The notes under the pieces are model-generated. The model searched no databases. It was not told the origin of the DNA and saw only the letters and a list, made by a program, of their open reading frames with translations. Both the position numbers and the translations under genes were made by a program. Positions 33,671 to 45,167 of a stretch of DNA of 64,000 bases are shown here, one piece after another. Numbering within the stretch: position 1 is the first letter of the stretch; each line of letters begins with the position of its first letter. The DNA is from Capronia americana (Eukaryota; Ascomycota; Eurotiomycetes; Chaetothyriales; Herpotrichiellaceae): contig JADWQD010000005.1 of assembly GCA_016110215.1 (NCBI GenBank), positions 558,001 through 622,000 on the forward strand, written 5' to 3'.

Positions 33671-34565
33671 ATGGAAAAAACAGAAACACACCTGAGGAAG
33701 GAATATAGAGGATTGAAATTCGCCTGGAATAAGTTGAAGGCCATCTTCACAACCAGATCTGCCAACGGTCAACTTGCTGGTGCTGCCACGACGACTGCAC
33801 CTATTGCTGCCGCTTCTATTCCTCCAGAGCAAGACAAAGCCGCGGTTACGCCGAGAGAGTCAGTTGCGTCGTCTGCTTGGTGGTTACCGCTAATATTCAT
33901 GTAGGGAAAGTTATCACCAGCCTATACCTGCTCTTGAAGTAGACGACACCACTCGAACCTCAATGCAGGAAGTCGGCACCTCTCTAAGAACACCACCGTC
34001 GCATTCTATCACCCGGGAAGACCTCCAACAAGAAACCCAAATGCGGCCGAGCAGAGTCGAGGCGATTTTCGCCAGATACAACCTAGAACTAGACGAAACC
34101 GAGTGGGATAGACGGCCTAAAGTTCCTCTTGAAAGAGTCCACAAGAACATTCGCATGAGGGTCAGATACACTTGCCACAATTGTTCGACCACTTTCGGGC
34201 GCGATAGAGTCTGCGTTGGATGTCAACATCGACGGTGTACGCGATGTTCCCGGTATCCGCCCAGGAAGGACAAACCGAAAGTCTTGCAAAACATAGCCGA
34301 CTCTGCTTTGCCTCAACATCAAATCAATGCATCTCGACCAAGTGCGGACGGTGGGACATGTCACGAATGCCAAACCGGCTTCGAGATCTATGTCGACGAG
34401 TGCCCCAACTGCCACCACAAGATTTGCGAGAGATGCATCCACCAAGCATCCATCACCGTTGAACCGAGCCAGAATGTACCTTCCGAGTCCACACAAGCAG
34501 CGGCACCGAACAGAGATCCCAGGCAAAGGCCAACTACTCAAGAAGAATCAACAGCAATGAGCTAG
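33671..34565 (+). CDS. Small protein with two tandem six-cysteine zinc-ribbon-like clusters
   Basis: Exons 33671-33858 and 33905-34565, 282 residues. A basic N-terminus and a disordered acidic/Ser linker precede two clusters. The first (about 153-178) reads CHNC, nine residues, CVGC, four residues, CTRC; the second (about 215-241) reads CHEC, ten residues, CPNC, four residues, CERC. The near-identical spacing indicates internal duplication of a zinc-binding module of a type common in uncharacterised fungal proteins. The tail is Gln/Thr/Pro-rich and lacks other motifs. No catalytic domain or membrane segment is visible; metal binding is inferred from the cysteine spacing. The intron donor is GTCAGT. 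Confidence 0.78.
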
Positions 34566-37095
34566 CATTGGCTTGCACCTGCCAGTTACTCGCATTCTGA
34601 TGTTGCGACTATCCGAGCATTCTCACGATGCAATGACGACTTTTCTACGACCTGTCTTCTGATCTGAGCGTTGCAGTTTCGAATTTACAGATTGGTGTTG
34701 GACGGTGTTTGATTCACAATATTCCCCCTTTGGAAACTGGGTTTCTTTGAGCGGGAAAAGCAAAAATGCTTGTTTGGAGTTGAAGCTTGTTTGGGTGTGT
34801 CTCGACCCTGCCAGTGGCAAGGACACCAGTACCAGCTCGGAGAGATGGAATAGGATATTTGGGCTTGAATGGAAAATGAAAAAAGGCAGGGGGATGAAAT
34901 CCCATAGTCAAGACACCAGGGTTGTACAGAGGAAGCAGAATGCCCCGATGCTGACTACTGTGTAGATAAAGAGAGCATTATCACATATGTCGCTGGCATT
35001 ATGCAGCATTGGTTGGGTCTTCCCGCCACAGCTGAGGACAATGATCCTAATGATGAACAATAACAGCCTCTACTCCGTGGTCAACTCTGCCTTTTCTCAT
35101 GTGTCTATTCTTTCCATTCAAACCCCAGCTTCAGTCTTTAGGTGCTCGTGTCCAGATGGACAAGTCTCAGGTTGCGATAAGGCACAGTTCAGGTACAGCG
35201 AACTTCAGGCACTCTTGCAGCTCGACAACGGACTGACGCGGTGAGATCGAAGTCATCCTGGAATGAAAAGTTACTTCCCCTGTCAGCACTGTACAGAACG
35301 TGGTTTTGCTTTTTCAAAGGCGTGTGCCCACACATAAGCAACACGAGCAGATTGGTTCTCGACCCATCAGATCACTGTCAGCACGGGACGGCAGCTTTTC
35401 GTCGAACTGTCTTATGCGAACTACTCCATACAATGTTGTGAGCACTACGATCAGGCGCTCCGTGCCAGCGGCGGACGAGCTTGGAGCGGAAAGTGATCGC
35501 CCCTTCCACTCACCGCACAGCACAAATGATTGAAGCGTTTTCAGTCAACAATGAGACCGACAAGGTCACACCTTCGACCTTGCACTGGGTTACCCCGTCC
35601 TTCGACCACAAGCCGTCCGACCGTGTCCCGCAGGAAGCGCGAGGGCCTTACCCAGTAGATCGAACTGTAAAGCTATCAGACTTCACGACTTATGTGCCGT
35701 GCGCACACTCTCATCGTATGGACAACCGCACTTCTCCTAGCGAGCCGAAGGAATATTCCATTTGAACCAACAAGCACCTCAGGCTGTCTGCGCACATGAC
35801 GCGGTGCATATGATGACGGCCAACATTACTCAGGGTCAGGTCTTGCACAGAAGAGGCACTGGAGCTCGACAACGCTGCCTTTGTCATCTTCATATTGATC
35901 AAGCAAGCTCCATATTATGATTCGGCACCATCCCTCGAGAGTAGTATCGACTGTCGAATGAAGATATACGCCCGACACTACCCCCTGATGTGGTAAACCC
36001 GAGCCTTGTCGATGGTAACCATATCCCGCAAGGCCTGGCGCGGCCCCTGAATATGCATAACGAGACACGTTTTCACTGGAGACAAAAGGACTCCGTAAGG
36101 CGCTTAGGAACATCCCACGAGCCAGTCTTCCGATGGTCGACACTGGCGTAGCAGAAGCGTGAGTGACTGTTGTCGAGCCTGCGGCGACTGGCCTGTCAGC
36201 GGTGGCCGTCCAAAACAGAATGGTGCTGGACCGTTGGCATTCGTCACTTCGGAGTCCTCGAGGCGAGGTGGATAGTTCCCGCATCACCACAAGACTTGTC
36301 CATAACCGAAACGATAGCGCCGGCACTTGAGCTGTCGGGACCGAGCATCAACGTCTGATTGGGTGTCTCGCCGAGCGAATGGCAACGACACCAAACTCAA
36401 AGCCGCGCGGTGTTGTCTAACGTTGCAGCCCCATGCGAGGTGTCTCCTCCCCTGGCGTGGATGTGCGGACTAGAATTGTTCAGCTAGTTCCTGCAAAGCT
36501 TGTCTGATTCTACCGATATCAGGTGGTCCAAGCTTCCCGTCGATCGTATTTCGCATGGCCCTGAACCTCAAATGCCGTACTATTGTGACCGTGATTCAAC
36601 ACTCGGCCATAGAAAAGTACTCGGATGAAGCAGGTCATAGGCGCATTGCTAATATTGCGAGCATGACTACGGCTGTTACAGTTTGCTGTTCCGTTGGGAT
36701 GGAGCCCTGCACTTTGTACACAAGAGTCACATGACAAGGCTTCATTGTGAACACTCCTTGATATACACCTCTACACAATACCAGCGAAACACCTAGCAAC
36801 ACTGTGCATTTCTCTTCTATCTGCAGCTTGATCTCATTAAACAATGTGACCCATGGTCGTAGCCGGCGAGCAGATGTGCCCCAGGAGTGCACGTGTTAGA
36901 ACGAGCTCTAAAAGCGGCGGTGATACTTCACTGAAGCCTGACGTCATTGCGCGGTTATCCAAAGCGATCGTATCGATAAAGATTGTGAAAACGAGATTTC
37001 CTAACTGGGCAATTTCTGTAAACAATCACGCCTCCCAGACGTGTTTCCCAAAGGCTTGAAACATACAATCCGATCATTGTCGTGCCACTGCCGCG
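34566..37095. other. Gene-poor block, 2.5 kb
   Basis: Only short frames without motifs on either strand. Nothing recognised as a gene, RNA or mobile element. Confidence 0.45.
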
Positions 37096-38469
37096 ATGGG
37101 TTTGTATGGAAACACAATCATGGACACTTACTCACGTGGGTCCAGCCTTTGCTTGCTACAACAAACAATACTGACATTCTCGCGCACAGAAGACCTTCCA
37201 TCCACCCCCATCCGCCAAAATGTTCTTGAATATCATCCTCAGTCGGATGTTGGTGGGCTACAGGTCTCCCCTCTGCATTCCTCTCCTGAAGACCCGCTAA
37301 TCTACCCTATCTGTGACGAGTCCGCAGTGCGGGAATGCTGGGAAGAGGTCCGTGATTTCTGCGACAATCTCAACATGGCGCGGGCTTCGGTGCCTTCTCT
37401 TATGCCGCCATCGAAACCTTCAAACTATCTACAGTACTATCACGTCCAAATGCGACCCTGCATATTCGCAAGCCCACACGTGTATTTCAGCCACGTCGAA
37501 ACCAACGCAGGCCTGTCGTACGATGCGGCAGATATCGACTTGAGCGAAGTACAACAAGACTTGAGAAAGTTTGCTGGAGATGATTTCGCTCGGCTGAACT
37601 TCGTGAGAGACTTTATGTTTCCTCCTCGCCGCTTGAAAGATGGCCTCTTCAAAGCATGGGACGCACCTCTCCCGACCAGCGAGATTTCTCTGATATATCC
37701 TTTCACATTTCCTGACAACCCTGTGCTACGCGCAGCACAAACAACTCAGCGATCCTACATGTCACAAATCCCACGGCTACAGACTGCCAACACTCTCGTT
37801 TCGGGACGCACTAGGCCATCCAACCCCCCTCGGCGCTCGATTCGGCCAACAGCTAGCCAAACACAACCAAATTCCTCAATCGATTCAGACAAATTGATAC
37901 AACAGCATGAATCATTTTCCGAGATGCTCCAACCGCACATCACCTATTGGATCTTCGTCGACAATTCGTCCGACCGTCTCACAGCCGCTGATTCCCCATC
38001 GACTGATTTCGACCGGCGGTTGATGGGCCCTTATCTAAGTGTCACTTGGCCACAGAAAGGCGAGAGTGAGACAGAGCATAAGGCTCGGGCTACCTTGGTT
38101 GCAACATGCGTCCTAGCCGCTCAGGTCGCGGCAATGCAAGCTGAGGACAACAGCGATCAGGCATGGAAACAACTACGACATTATGTCATTCTCCTTGGCC
38201 GCGAAGGAACTTTCAAAGTTTATGAGACTGCGGTGAGCACGAGCGGGAAAGGCGGGTATGTTATGCATGAGCTTGACCATGATTCCCTCGCGGGCTCCCT
38301 AGAACGCCTTGGGTTTTGGGTCGAGAAAATACACTCTTGGGCGATCAAGATCTTACGGCCAATGATCTTGACTGGATGTGCCCCGGATGAGCCTGCAAGT
38401 GGCGACTACGCAAGAGATGCTATCGTGAATGCAGCACGCGTCAGAGACCTATGGCGCCGCGGCGACTGA
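37096..38469 (+). CDS. Hypothetical fungal protein
   Basis: A single open frame of 457 residues from ATG 37096 (a second ATG eight codons on). I do not recognise a family. A conserved-looking first half contains an acidic helix (CWEEVRDFCDNLNMAR) and FARLNFVRDFMFPPRRL. A Ser/Thr/Pro-rich linker follows (about 225-270). The C-terminal part has an alternating strand/helix pattern: PYLSVTWPQKGESE, an Ala-rich helix, HYVILLGREGTFKVYETAV and LGFWVEKIHSWAIKILRP. That order recalls fungal PD-(D/E)XK-type domains of unknown function, but the acidic active-site residues cannot be assigned. Good length and codon use support a real gene; the start could lie elsewhere if there is an upstream intron. Confidence 0.6.
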   Translation: MGLYGNTIMDTYSRGSSLCLLQQTILTFSRTEDLPSTPIRQNVLEYHPQSDVGGLQVSPLHSSPEDPLIYPICDESAVRECWEEVRDFCDNLNMARASVPSLMPPSKPSNYLQYYHVQMRPCIFASPHVYFSHVETNAGLSYDAADIDLSEVQQDLRKFAGDDFARLNFVRDFMFPPRRLKDGLFKAWDAPLPTSEISLIYPFTFPDNPVLRAAQTTQRSYMSQIPRLQTANTLVSGRTRPSNPPRRSIRPTASQTQPNSSIDSDKLIQQHESFSEMLQPHITYWIFVDNSSDRLTAADSPSTDFDRRLMGPYLSVTWPQKGESETEHKARATLVATCVLAAQVAAMQAEDNSDQAWKQLRHYVILLGREGTFKVYETAVSTSGKGGYVMHELDHDSLAGSLERLGFWVEKIHSWAIKILRPMILTGCAPDEPASGDYARDAIVNAARVRDLWRRGD

Positions 38470-39071
38470 TGAAGAAGACCGAGGGGCAGATGCAGTAGTC
38501 GCGAATGGCTGATGTCCCGTGCCGAGTGGTTGATTGTGTGCTGGGAGACGGATTGGTGGAAAGTTGCCTTCAGAGACCCTCCAGAAGGTCACTTTTCTTC
38601 TTCATTTATTTTCGCTGTTGGATTCTACGAGCATCGCGGCGGGTTTTCCAGATGCAGGACGGTGAGGGAAAGAATGCCCTTGTCAAAATGGCGGCAACCG
38701 ACTCGCCCAAGTTCGCGGAGGAGTTCGTTATTGTTCTTTTCTTTTCTTTCTCTTTGGCTGGCGTTTGTATCGTCAATGTTGGACTCCAGAACAGCAATTG
38801 GCATAGATGATTGGGATTCAAGGTTACGATACCGGAGGCCACAGCAGGCTCGGACGAACTTCTGTACCATTATGATGACGATAGATACCCAAAAAGCGAT
38901 GATTTTCTGACGGAAGCAATCCAAGCTATGTGCTTAATTTTCGAGTCGACGCTCCGCTCCCTCAAAGCTTTCATGCAGCGTACGTAGCTGGCACTGGGAT
39001 TGGGACTGGCCGGGGACACGGAGTCGGACATGGACAACGGGATGCAAGCTAGCATTGAGAGGTCGCACCGT

Positions 39072-39099
39072 GAAATATGAAATGTGAAATGTGAAATGT
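39072..39099. repeat. GAAATGT tandem repeat
   Basis: Four 7-bp units, the first with one mismatch (GAAATAT), in non-coding DNA. Confidence 0.8.
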
Positions 39100-39783
39100 G
39101 CAACGGTACATACCGTGCCACGCACGAGAGTGGATGCGACAAGGCTGCGCGAGGCTAACGACCAGGGAATCAGGAGAAACCTCAAAAAGTCCCAGTGGAC
39201 CCCGAACAAATCCGTCCCGAGCCACCCACGGCTCTCTCTGAGAGAAGCACGAGTACGGAGTATGTACTGTACCAAGTCAGGCCCACAACCAAAGGTTTAA
39301 TCAAAGACCTTTCGTTTTAATGCTTCCGAAGGCCTTTGACCTTCACCGGCTCGGCGACGCCACTCGTACAGTAAAGTAGGATAGTCAATGATCGGCCCAA
39401 ATCGGATCCGTTTTTCACCGGGCGAAATGATGACACCTGCTCCTGCTCCTGCTCGGCCTTTCACTAACTTGTTCCATCAAGTTCGGCCGAAATTGGCGCG
39501 AATACTCGCACGAGATGCTTTGGGTATATGGACTGTATGTACTTGCAGTTGAAGCCGGAGTTAATTGTGCTCCGGGGGGCTTTGAAAGCGACGGACCGGT
39601 CCAAACGCCCATCCATGGGTTGGTTAGGCCCGCGGGAAGACAAATCAATGGTTCCCTACCGAGTACATACCCACCTACTCCGTACTGAAGCACGCGAAGT
39701 CACTACCTGTACTTCGGTACTTAGTAGTAGTATGCCGTACCACAGTGCTCGGTACTCTGTGCATCGTAGGACGAGGGACATAC

Positions 39784-39804
39784 GGTGGACGGTGGACGGT
39801 GGAC
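39784..39804. repeat. GGTGGAC tandem repeat
   Basis: Three perfect 7-bp units in non-coding DNA. Confidence 0.8.
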
Positions 39805-40135
39805 CGAGTGAAGGCGAGCATCAACGGATTACTTCGGACTTTGTTACTCCGTAACTTCGAGTTTCCTTCAGTCGCAAATAGATGCTACATGTACCTTGCC
39901 TTGCCAGGTTTTTGTACGTGCTCCGTAATCGTCCGGGAACAGTGTGGCTTTCCGCCCGTTCGACAGCAACAGTCCAGTACGTTTGGACGGTTGAACATAA
40001 TTCCGACTGCATTAGGCGGGCGGAAATGAAACATCCATTCCGACCCGTTCATCCTCATCCTCCTACCTACGGGATTCGCTGTGCGTTATTCGGTATTCAC
40101 GTATCAGCGCAAGGCTACATGGGCTAGGTCCATGG

Positions 40136-42607
40136 CTAGCTCATCAACCCCCTTGTCACCCCCTTGTCATCGTCCTCTTCACTCTCTTCTTCCGTCTCTT
40201 CTTCGTCGCCCTCCTCCTCTGTTTCTTCGCTCTCCGTATCTTCCTCACTCTCCCCTTCTTCTTCACTCTCCGCCAACCAATCATCCAGCGTTCTCGGCTT
40301 GGTACTCGCCTTGGCTGTCCCAGCCGCGACCACCTTCTCGAGCCCCTGCTCCTTGACAGCCTCCTCAAGTCGCCTGCTCGCGGCGACCGAGGCCGTGGTC
40401 CTCGCACTGATGGGCACGTACTCTTCCTTGTCGGCGCCCTCGCCCGCGTCTCTGAGTTGAGGATCCGGCTCCAGGCCTTCCTCCACCCAGGCCGGTAATT
40501 CCTCGTAGCCTGGCAGTCCGAATACGCCGGCGATGTCTTTGCCCAGCGCCAGCGTGGTGCTGCCGAGCATCAGACCTTTCCGGCTCTCGGACGGCGACGG
40601 AGAGTGTGGCACCGGCTTCGGAGCTAGGAGGAGCAACGTCGCCAGCTGGACAGACGATGGGTTTGCGAGCAGGGCTTTGAACAGGCGAGCTCGATCGCGC
40701 AGGTCGTAGGACGTGTCGTAGCGGGAGAGCACCTGGACGTAGTTCCACAGTTTGGGAATAGGGTGCTCGTCTATAGCTACTGGAGCGTGGGCCTCGTGTG
40801 ATTCTTCGCCAATGTCATCCTTCGTGTCCGTGTTCGACGTCGGGGCGATGCCTTCCTTCTGCAAATGCAGCAGGTAAACCTTGGCGGCCAGCAGGACGAT
40901 CTGTTGCTTCGCTGTTTCGTTCTCGTCGGCAAACCCTTTGACCAAGATGCGCAACACGTCCGGCGCGATGTTATTGTCTGGATCGAGGCTCGCGAACTCG
41001 CCAACCAGCCAGATGATTGTCGCGCGCGCTTCGGGACTGGTCGTTCTGTCGAGGTTCCTGGCCAGGCGGACCACAGTCTTGCGATGTGAAGCCGGGTCTT
41101 GTTGGATGAGGTGCCGCATCACGGTGAGGACTTCTGACACTAGCACATTGTCGAAGCTCGATATCTGGTTCAAGAGAACCTTGAAGCACCGGTGGGCGTT
41201 TTTCGGATCAGACTGCGCACATCGGCCGATGGCCCGGACCGACTCCCGGATCAGCTCGATTTCGGACGAGTGGGAGAAGTGCTCCAACTCGCTTAGGATG
41301 ATCGACTTGAGGTGCAGCGCTGCGTGGGGAAAGATGAGGGTCAAAAGCTCGATCTTCAGTCTCCAGATCTGCGGCGAATCGTGTGCTCGAAGGAGGAAAT
41401 GCGAGGCATAGGGGACGAAAAGCTCTGGTGCCGACAGAGACACCAGCACGATGTTGCAGAGAGCCACTTCTTGCACTTCAGGTGGACCTCGCATCAGCCC
41501 CGTCAGCGGTCCAACGGCCTCTCGGAGGTACTCGGGCGTGCCCAAGTACAGGAAACAAGCCGTCACTGCAATGATGACGGCCGAGCTCCGACTCTGTAGT
41601 AGCGGTCTGCATGCCTTGAGGAACAGTTCCAAGTCCGGATCTAGCACTTGAATCGTCTCGCCCGTCTCAACCGACTCGTCGGCCTCGTCGTCATAGAAGC
41701 CTTTCCTGTTGACTTTGGTGACCTGCTGGGTTCTCCGCGGGAAACACCGTCGACTGTAGAAGAGGAGTAATTTCAGCGTCCCAAGTTGACTCCATTCGTC
41801 CATGTCTACAAGCTTCTTGACAAGCCCTCGGTAATGCGGATGGATCAAGTCCGTTCGGTCGGGGCATATTTCCAGAAAGGCTTGCACGGCCGGACCAACC
41901 ACGTAGTATTGCTTGTCGCCAAGCAGGATGGAAATATAGTCGAGCAGTTGTGGAAGCGAGTTCGGATCGAGGTTGTAGCACTTTGGAATGGCGAGGGCGG
42001 CGGCCTTTCGCACAACAGGACTCATGTCCCCGGCGCCACGCTTGATGGCAAGGGACACGATCTGGCTGATGACCGGCACCCTCATGCCCGACATGGTGCG
42101 CAAAGCCAAGGCGCGCACCTGGGGATTCTGGTCTGTGAGAGACTTTTGAATGGCGTTGACGGACAGCAACGCGAGGTCTGGATCGGATTCGGCATAATGA
42201 AGCAGATAGACGTAGACCAGCTTCTTGACCTCGAGGTTCGGATTCGCGACATTCTTGACGACGGACGAGAAGTACGTTATCGCGGGTTTGTTCTGGTAGA
42301 TCATCTGCTCGCGTGATTAGTGGGAGCGAAGTTCGCAGCTAGGGCAGATATCGCCGTACCGCCACAACCCGCCTCAAGCCATCAAGAAGATCGCGGTCGC
42401 TTCTGCTGTCGAGAAGCGCTTTGAGCTTCGCGGCAGGGATGTTATTCCGGGCAGACGAACTTCCTCCTTTGAGGGCCTTGGAGATGCTTTGGGCAGCCTC
42501 GACTGTTAGGTCTCGAGCTTTGGTCGGATCAGTGTACTGAAGCCAAGCCGGGTCCATGGTGACCAACCTGGGTCCATCAAGGACGAAACACGGGAGACGG
42601 ACTCCAT
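40136..42607 (-). CDS. apl6: AP-3 adaptor complex beta subunit
   Basis: Exons 42607-42568, 42517-42360 and 42304-40136, 788 residues. The first 40-base exon supplies MESVSRVSSLMDP, joined through a 50-base intron to ARDLTVEAAQSIS, which reproduces the conserved AP-3 beta N-terminus. Splicing the second intron gives LRRVVA followed by MIYQNKPAITYFSSVVKNVA. The adaptin HEAT-repeat trunk follows (LVYVYLLHYAESDPDLALLSVNAI). The protein ends in an acidic Ser/Glu hinge (..EESEEDDDKGVTRG) and has no ear domain, as in yeast Apl6. AP-3 sorts cargo from Golgi/endosomes to the vacuole. An ATG inside intron 1 (42557) is a decoy start. It is divergent from the 227-residue gene with 245 bp between start codons. 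Confidence 0.94.
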
Positions 42608-42852
42608 GTTGAGCAGTAGGGTCTGTGTCACCGAGTCATGTTCTGTGCAACGTGGAATTTTGGATGTGGGAGATGAGCTGATTTTGGTGGTGCAGGCGAC
42701 GTCAAGGCTTCGTCGCCGCCAAGCCCCTCACTTCTCAGCCGACGAGAATCAACGGTGACCATTGCCGCCTGGAAAACCACGAATTCCGCCATAGCACGAC
42801 TGGAGATGATGGCCAAGAGCAGGAAGCATCACACTTACAGCGCAGCTCCTTT

Positions 42853-43536
42853 ATGAACTCGATTTGGACCAAGTATGACTATATCTCGGAGCTCCTTGAA
42901 GACGCAATCCTGCAGACTCCGCAGTCTCAGATCGACCTGATAGTATGTTCGGCCAAAGAGGACTTCGCCAGTCAGGTACTAGCGGAACTCCATCAACATC
43001 ATCTCGAGGACGACGACGAACAAGATGAAACCGTCGCCCCAGCTTCCAATCACATCCTACTGTCAAGAAGTCTCCACGTTTTGAGCGCAAGCCAGCACAT
43101 CAATCTCATCTTCTGCCCAACCATCACCGTTCTTCGGGGCTACCTCTCCGGCTTTGGGCACAATCTGACAAAATCCTCTCCAGCTCTCGGCCCGATCGTG
43201 ATCCTCAACCTGCTGGCCATGCACCACGGCACCTCCGAGTTCACCTTGCAAGGTCTCTCACAGACCTTCGCGACCGCCGTCTCTGCCGCCCACCGCACAG
43301 CTCGCGCTCTGAAGTTGGTGGAGTGCAAGGACGTCAGTGATCCTTCAAACCCGCACCGTGGTACAGCGCTTTGGCAGGCTGAGGTCCAGCTGCTCAGTGC
43401 GGCGATCAAGATAGGTGAAGCGGGTCAAAATTGGGGTCGCCGCACCATCTCGGCGATGAGAATCGCGTCTAGATGGTTCAAAGTCGAGGAAAGAGGCCAA
43501 CACAGCCGTCTCCCTGAGGAAGAAATGCTCGTTTGA
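42853..43536 (+). CDS. Hypothetical 227-residue protein, possible degenerate RecA-like fold
   Basis: Single frame from ATG 42853; a possible splice acceptor (TTACAG) lies 12 bases upstream, so an extra 5' exon cannot be ruled out. I do not recognise the family with confidence. The order of hydrophobic strands (QIDLIVCSAKEDFASQVLAE, HINLIFCPTITVLRGYLSGF and PIVILNLLAMHHGTSEFTLQ) followed by an Ala-rich helix and a further strand resembles the core of Rad51-paralogue-like proteins that have lost the Walker A loop. This is a fold guess only. The shared short promoter with AP-3 beta is probably incidental. Confidence 0.65.
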   Translation: MNSIWTKYDYISELLEDAILQTPQSQIDLIVCSAKEDFASQVLAELHQHHLEDDDEQDETVAPASNHILLSRSLHVLSASQHINLIFCPTITVLRGYLSGFGHNLTKSSPALGPIVILNLLAMHHGTSEFTLQGLSQTFATAVSAAHRTARALKLVECKDVSDPSNPHRGTALWQAEVQLLSAAIKIGEAGQNWGRRTISAMRIASRWFKVEERGQHSRLPEEEMLV

Positions 43537-43690
43537 GTGGCCCGAGGGGATATGTTCTGAAAATGCTTGCCTATCCAGATCTGATAATGCCCAAAACCAG
43601 CGCGTCCAACCAAGACAACCGGGTATCATCCATCCATCCATCAAACTCGTCAACTCCCGTCATGTGCGTCGTAAACAAAATGACAGCGGC

Positions 43691-45167
43691 TCATATGCTC
43701 TGTTCCATTTCCGTGATGTACAGCTTGATATGGGACTCAAGTTTGAGGTATTCCTCGTGAGCAGAGTGGACCTCTTGCTCGATGTTGTCCTTGAGATCAG
43801 CCATCTGGCGATGCATTAGAATGAACACTTCGGTTGAGGGAAAGGTGCACAGTCTTACCTTCTTTTCCGTTTGCTCGATCCTCACCTTCCTCCTCTCCAT
43901 TTCGCGGCCCTTGTCGGCTCGCTCCTCCCGAAGCTGCTTCTGAAGCTCTCTCAATTCGTCCATCTTGGCCTTGTTGGCTTCGTCTCGGTCTTTGTGTTTT
44001 CGCCGTAGTTCTTCGGTTCGCTCCTCCCATTTCTTCAGCTGTCGCTGAAGCAATTTCTCATTCTGCTCGACCTCTCGTACGTTATTTCCACGTTCCGCAA
44101 GGGCATCACGATTCTTTGCCGCCCGTGCATCTTCTTCCTCCTCCTTCTGAAGTTCGACCGCGATCTCCTCGAGCACTTTGACACAAGAGTGCACATCGTT
44201 CTGGACAACGGTAAAGCTGTCACCAGAGGTCTGGAGGGCACGGCATCTGCGCTCCAACGAATCAATCTGAGCCTTTTCCCGCACCAGGTTGTCTGACAGC
44301 TCGGCCAAAGCACTCTGCAATGCGGCCGGGCTTTGCAGCACGTAAGGCCTCAACTTCTCGCTTTCTTGTCGTGCTCGTACAAGTCTTTCGGTCTTCTCCT
44401 CCAGCGTCGCCTGCGACCGTGCCTTCTCAGCTTTGGCTCGTTCCAGCTGCTCTGCGACTCTTTCCTGGCCCTTACGGAGCTCCAATAGTCGTGCCTTCAA
44501 TTCGTCGTTCCGTCGCATCTTCTCCTTAACAGCAACCTCCATTGCTTTTCTGTTTCGTTTCATCTCTTCCAGTCTCTGCTCCATGTCCTGGTTTTCAGTG
44601 TACAGCGTTTCGATCCTGGCTTTCGTGGCCTCGGCCTTGTGAAAGTTCTCATCGATGACATTGGTATGCGTTTCTCGAAACCGAATGAAATTGATGGCAT
44701 ATGAGAGAATCTTGGCCAGACGGTCGTGAGTCGGGCGGACCAGGTCGCTGAACGAGAAATCGTTAATTCCGCACTGCTCGAGCATGGTCCGCAGTTGTAC
44801 AAAGAAACCCATCAGCAATCGTGTTTCCACTGGCACAATCTCGGGAAACTCTGAGCAGACGTCTTCGGCGGCAGCGCGCATGGCTGGATCAAGCGTGTCT
44901 CGTGTTGTGGTCATGACTAGTTCGCCGAGGTGCTCGAAAACCATTTGGATCACTTGAGGGTTGGGTTTCAGGATATCGGATGGTTGGAAGGGGATGCCCA
45001 TCTCGCTGATGCATGATGCGATTTCTTTGTCCGACTGAGTTTGCTGTCAGTAATGCTTTACACATCGGGATGGTCTGGCCTACAAGTCTCATGAAATCCA
45101 CTGGCTCTTCGTCTTTTTTCTTAACTCGCTGCTGCTGCTGGATCGAGTTTCGATATTGGGAATTCAT
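43691..45167 (-). CDS. nuf2: Kinetochore protein Nuf2
   Basis: Exons 45167-45084, 45043-43859 and 43804-43691, 460 residues, the usual Nuf2 length (yeast 451). The N-terminal calponin-homology domain includes DKEIASCISEMGIPFQPSDI and LKPNPQVIQMVFEHL and ends with LSYAINFIRFRE. From about residue 150 the rest is continuous coiled coil, ending in YLKLESHIKLYITEMEQSI. Nuf2 pairs with Ndc80 in the outer-kinetochore complex that binds microtubules in mitosis. All three exons join in phase 0. The start codon faces that of eIF2B-alpha across a 364-bp divergent promoter. Confidence 0.95.

Larger units (their letters stand above)
38470..40135. other. Intergenic, 1.7 kb, rich in short repeats
   Basis: No gene supported. 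Contains two 7-bp tandem arrays and three perfect copies of the 9-mer TACTCCGTA in either orientation (39254-39262, 39676-39684, 39845-39853), amid many GTAC-rich near-copies. It separates the 3' ends of the orphan gene and AP-3 beta. Confidence 0.5.

Noticed and set aside
42339..42557. AP-3 beta start at the ATG inside intron 1
   Set aside because: The upstream 40-base exon restores the conserved N-terminus and closes the frame through a 50-base intron.
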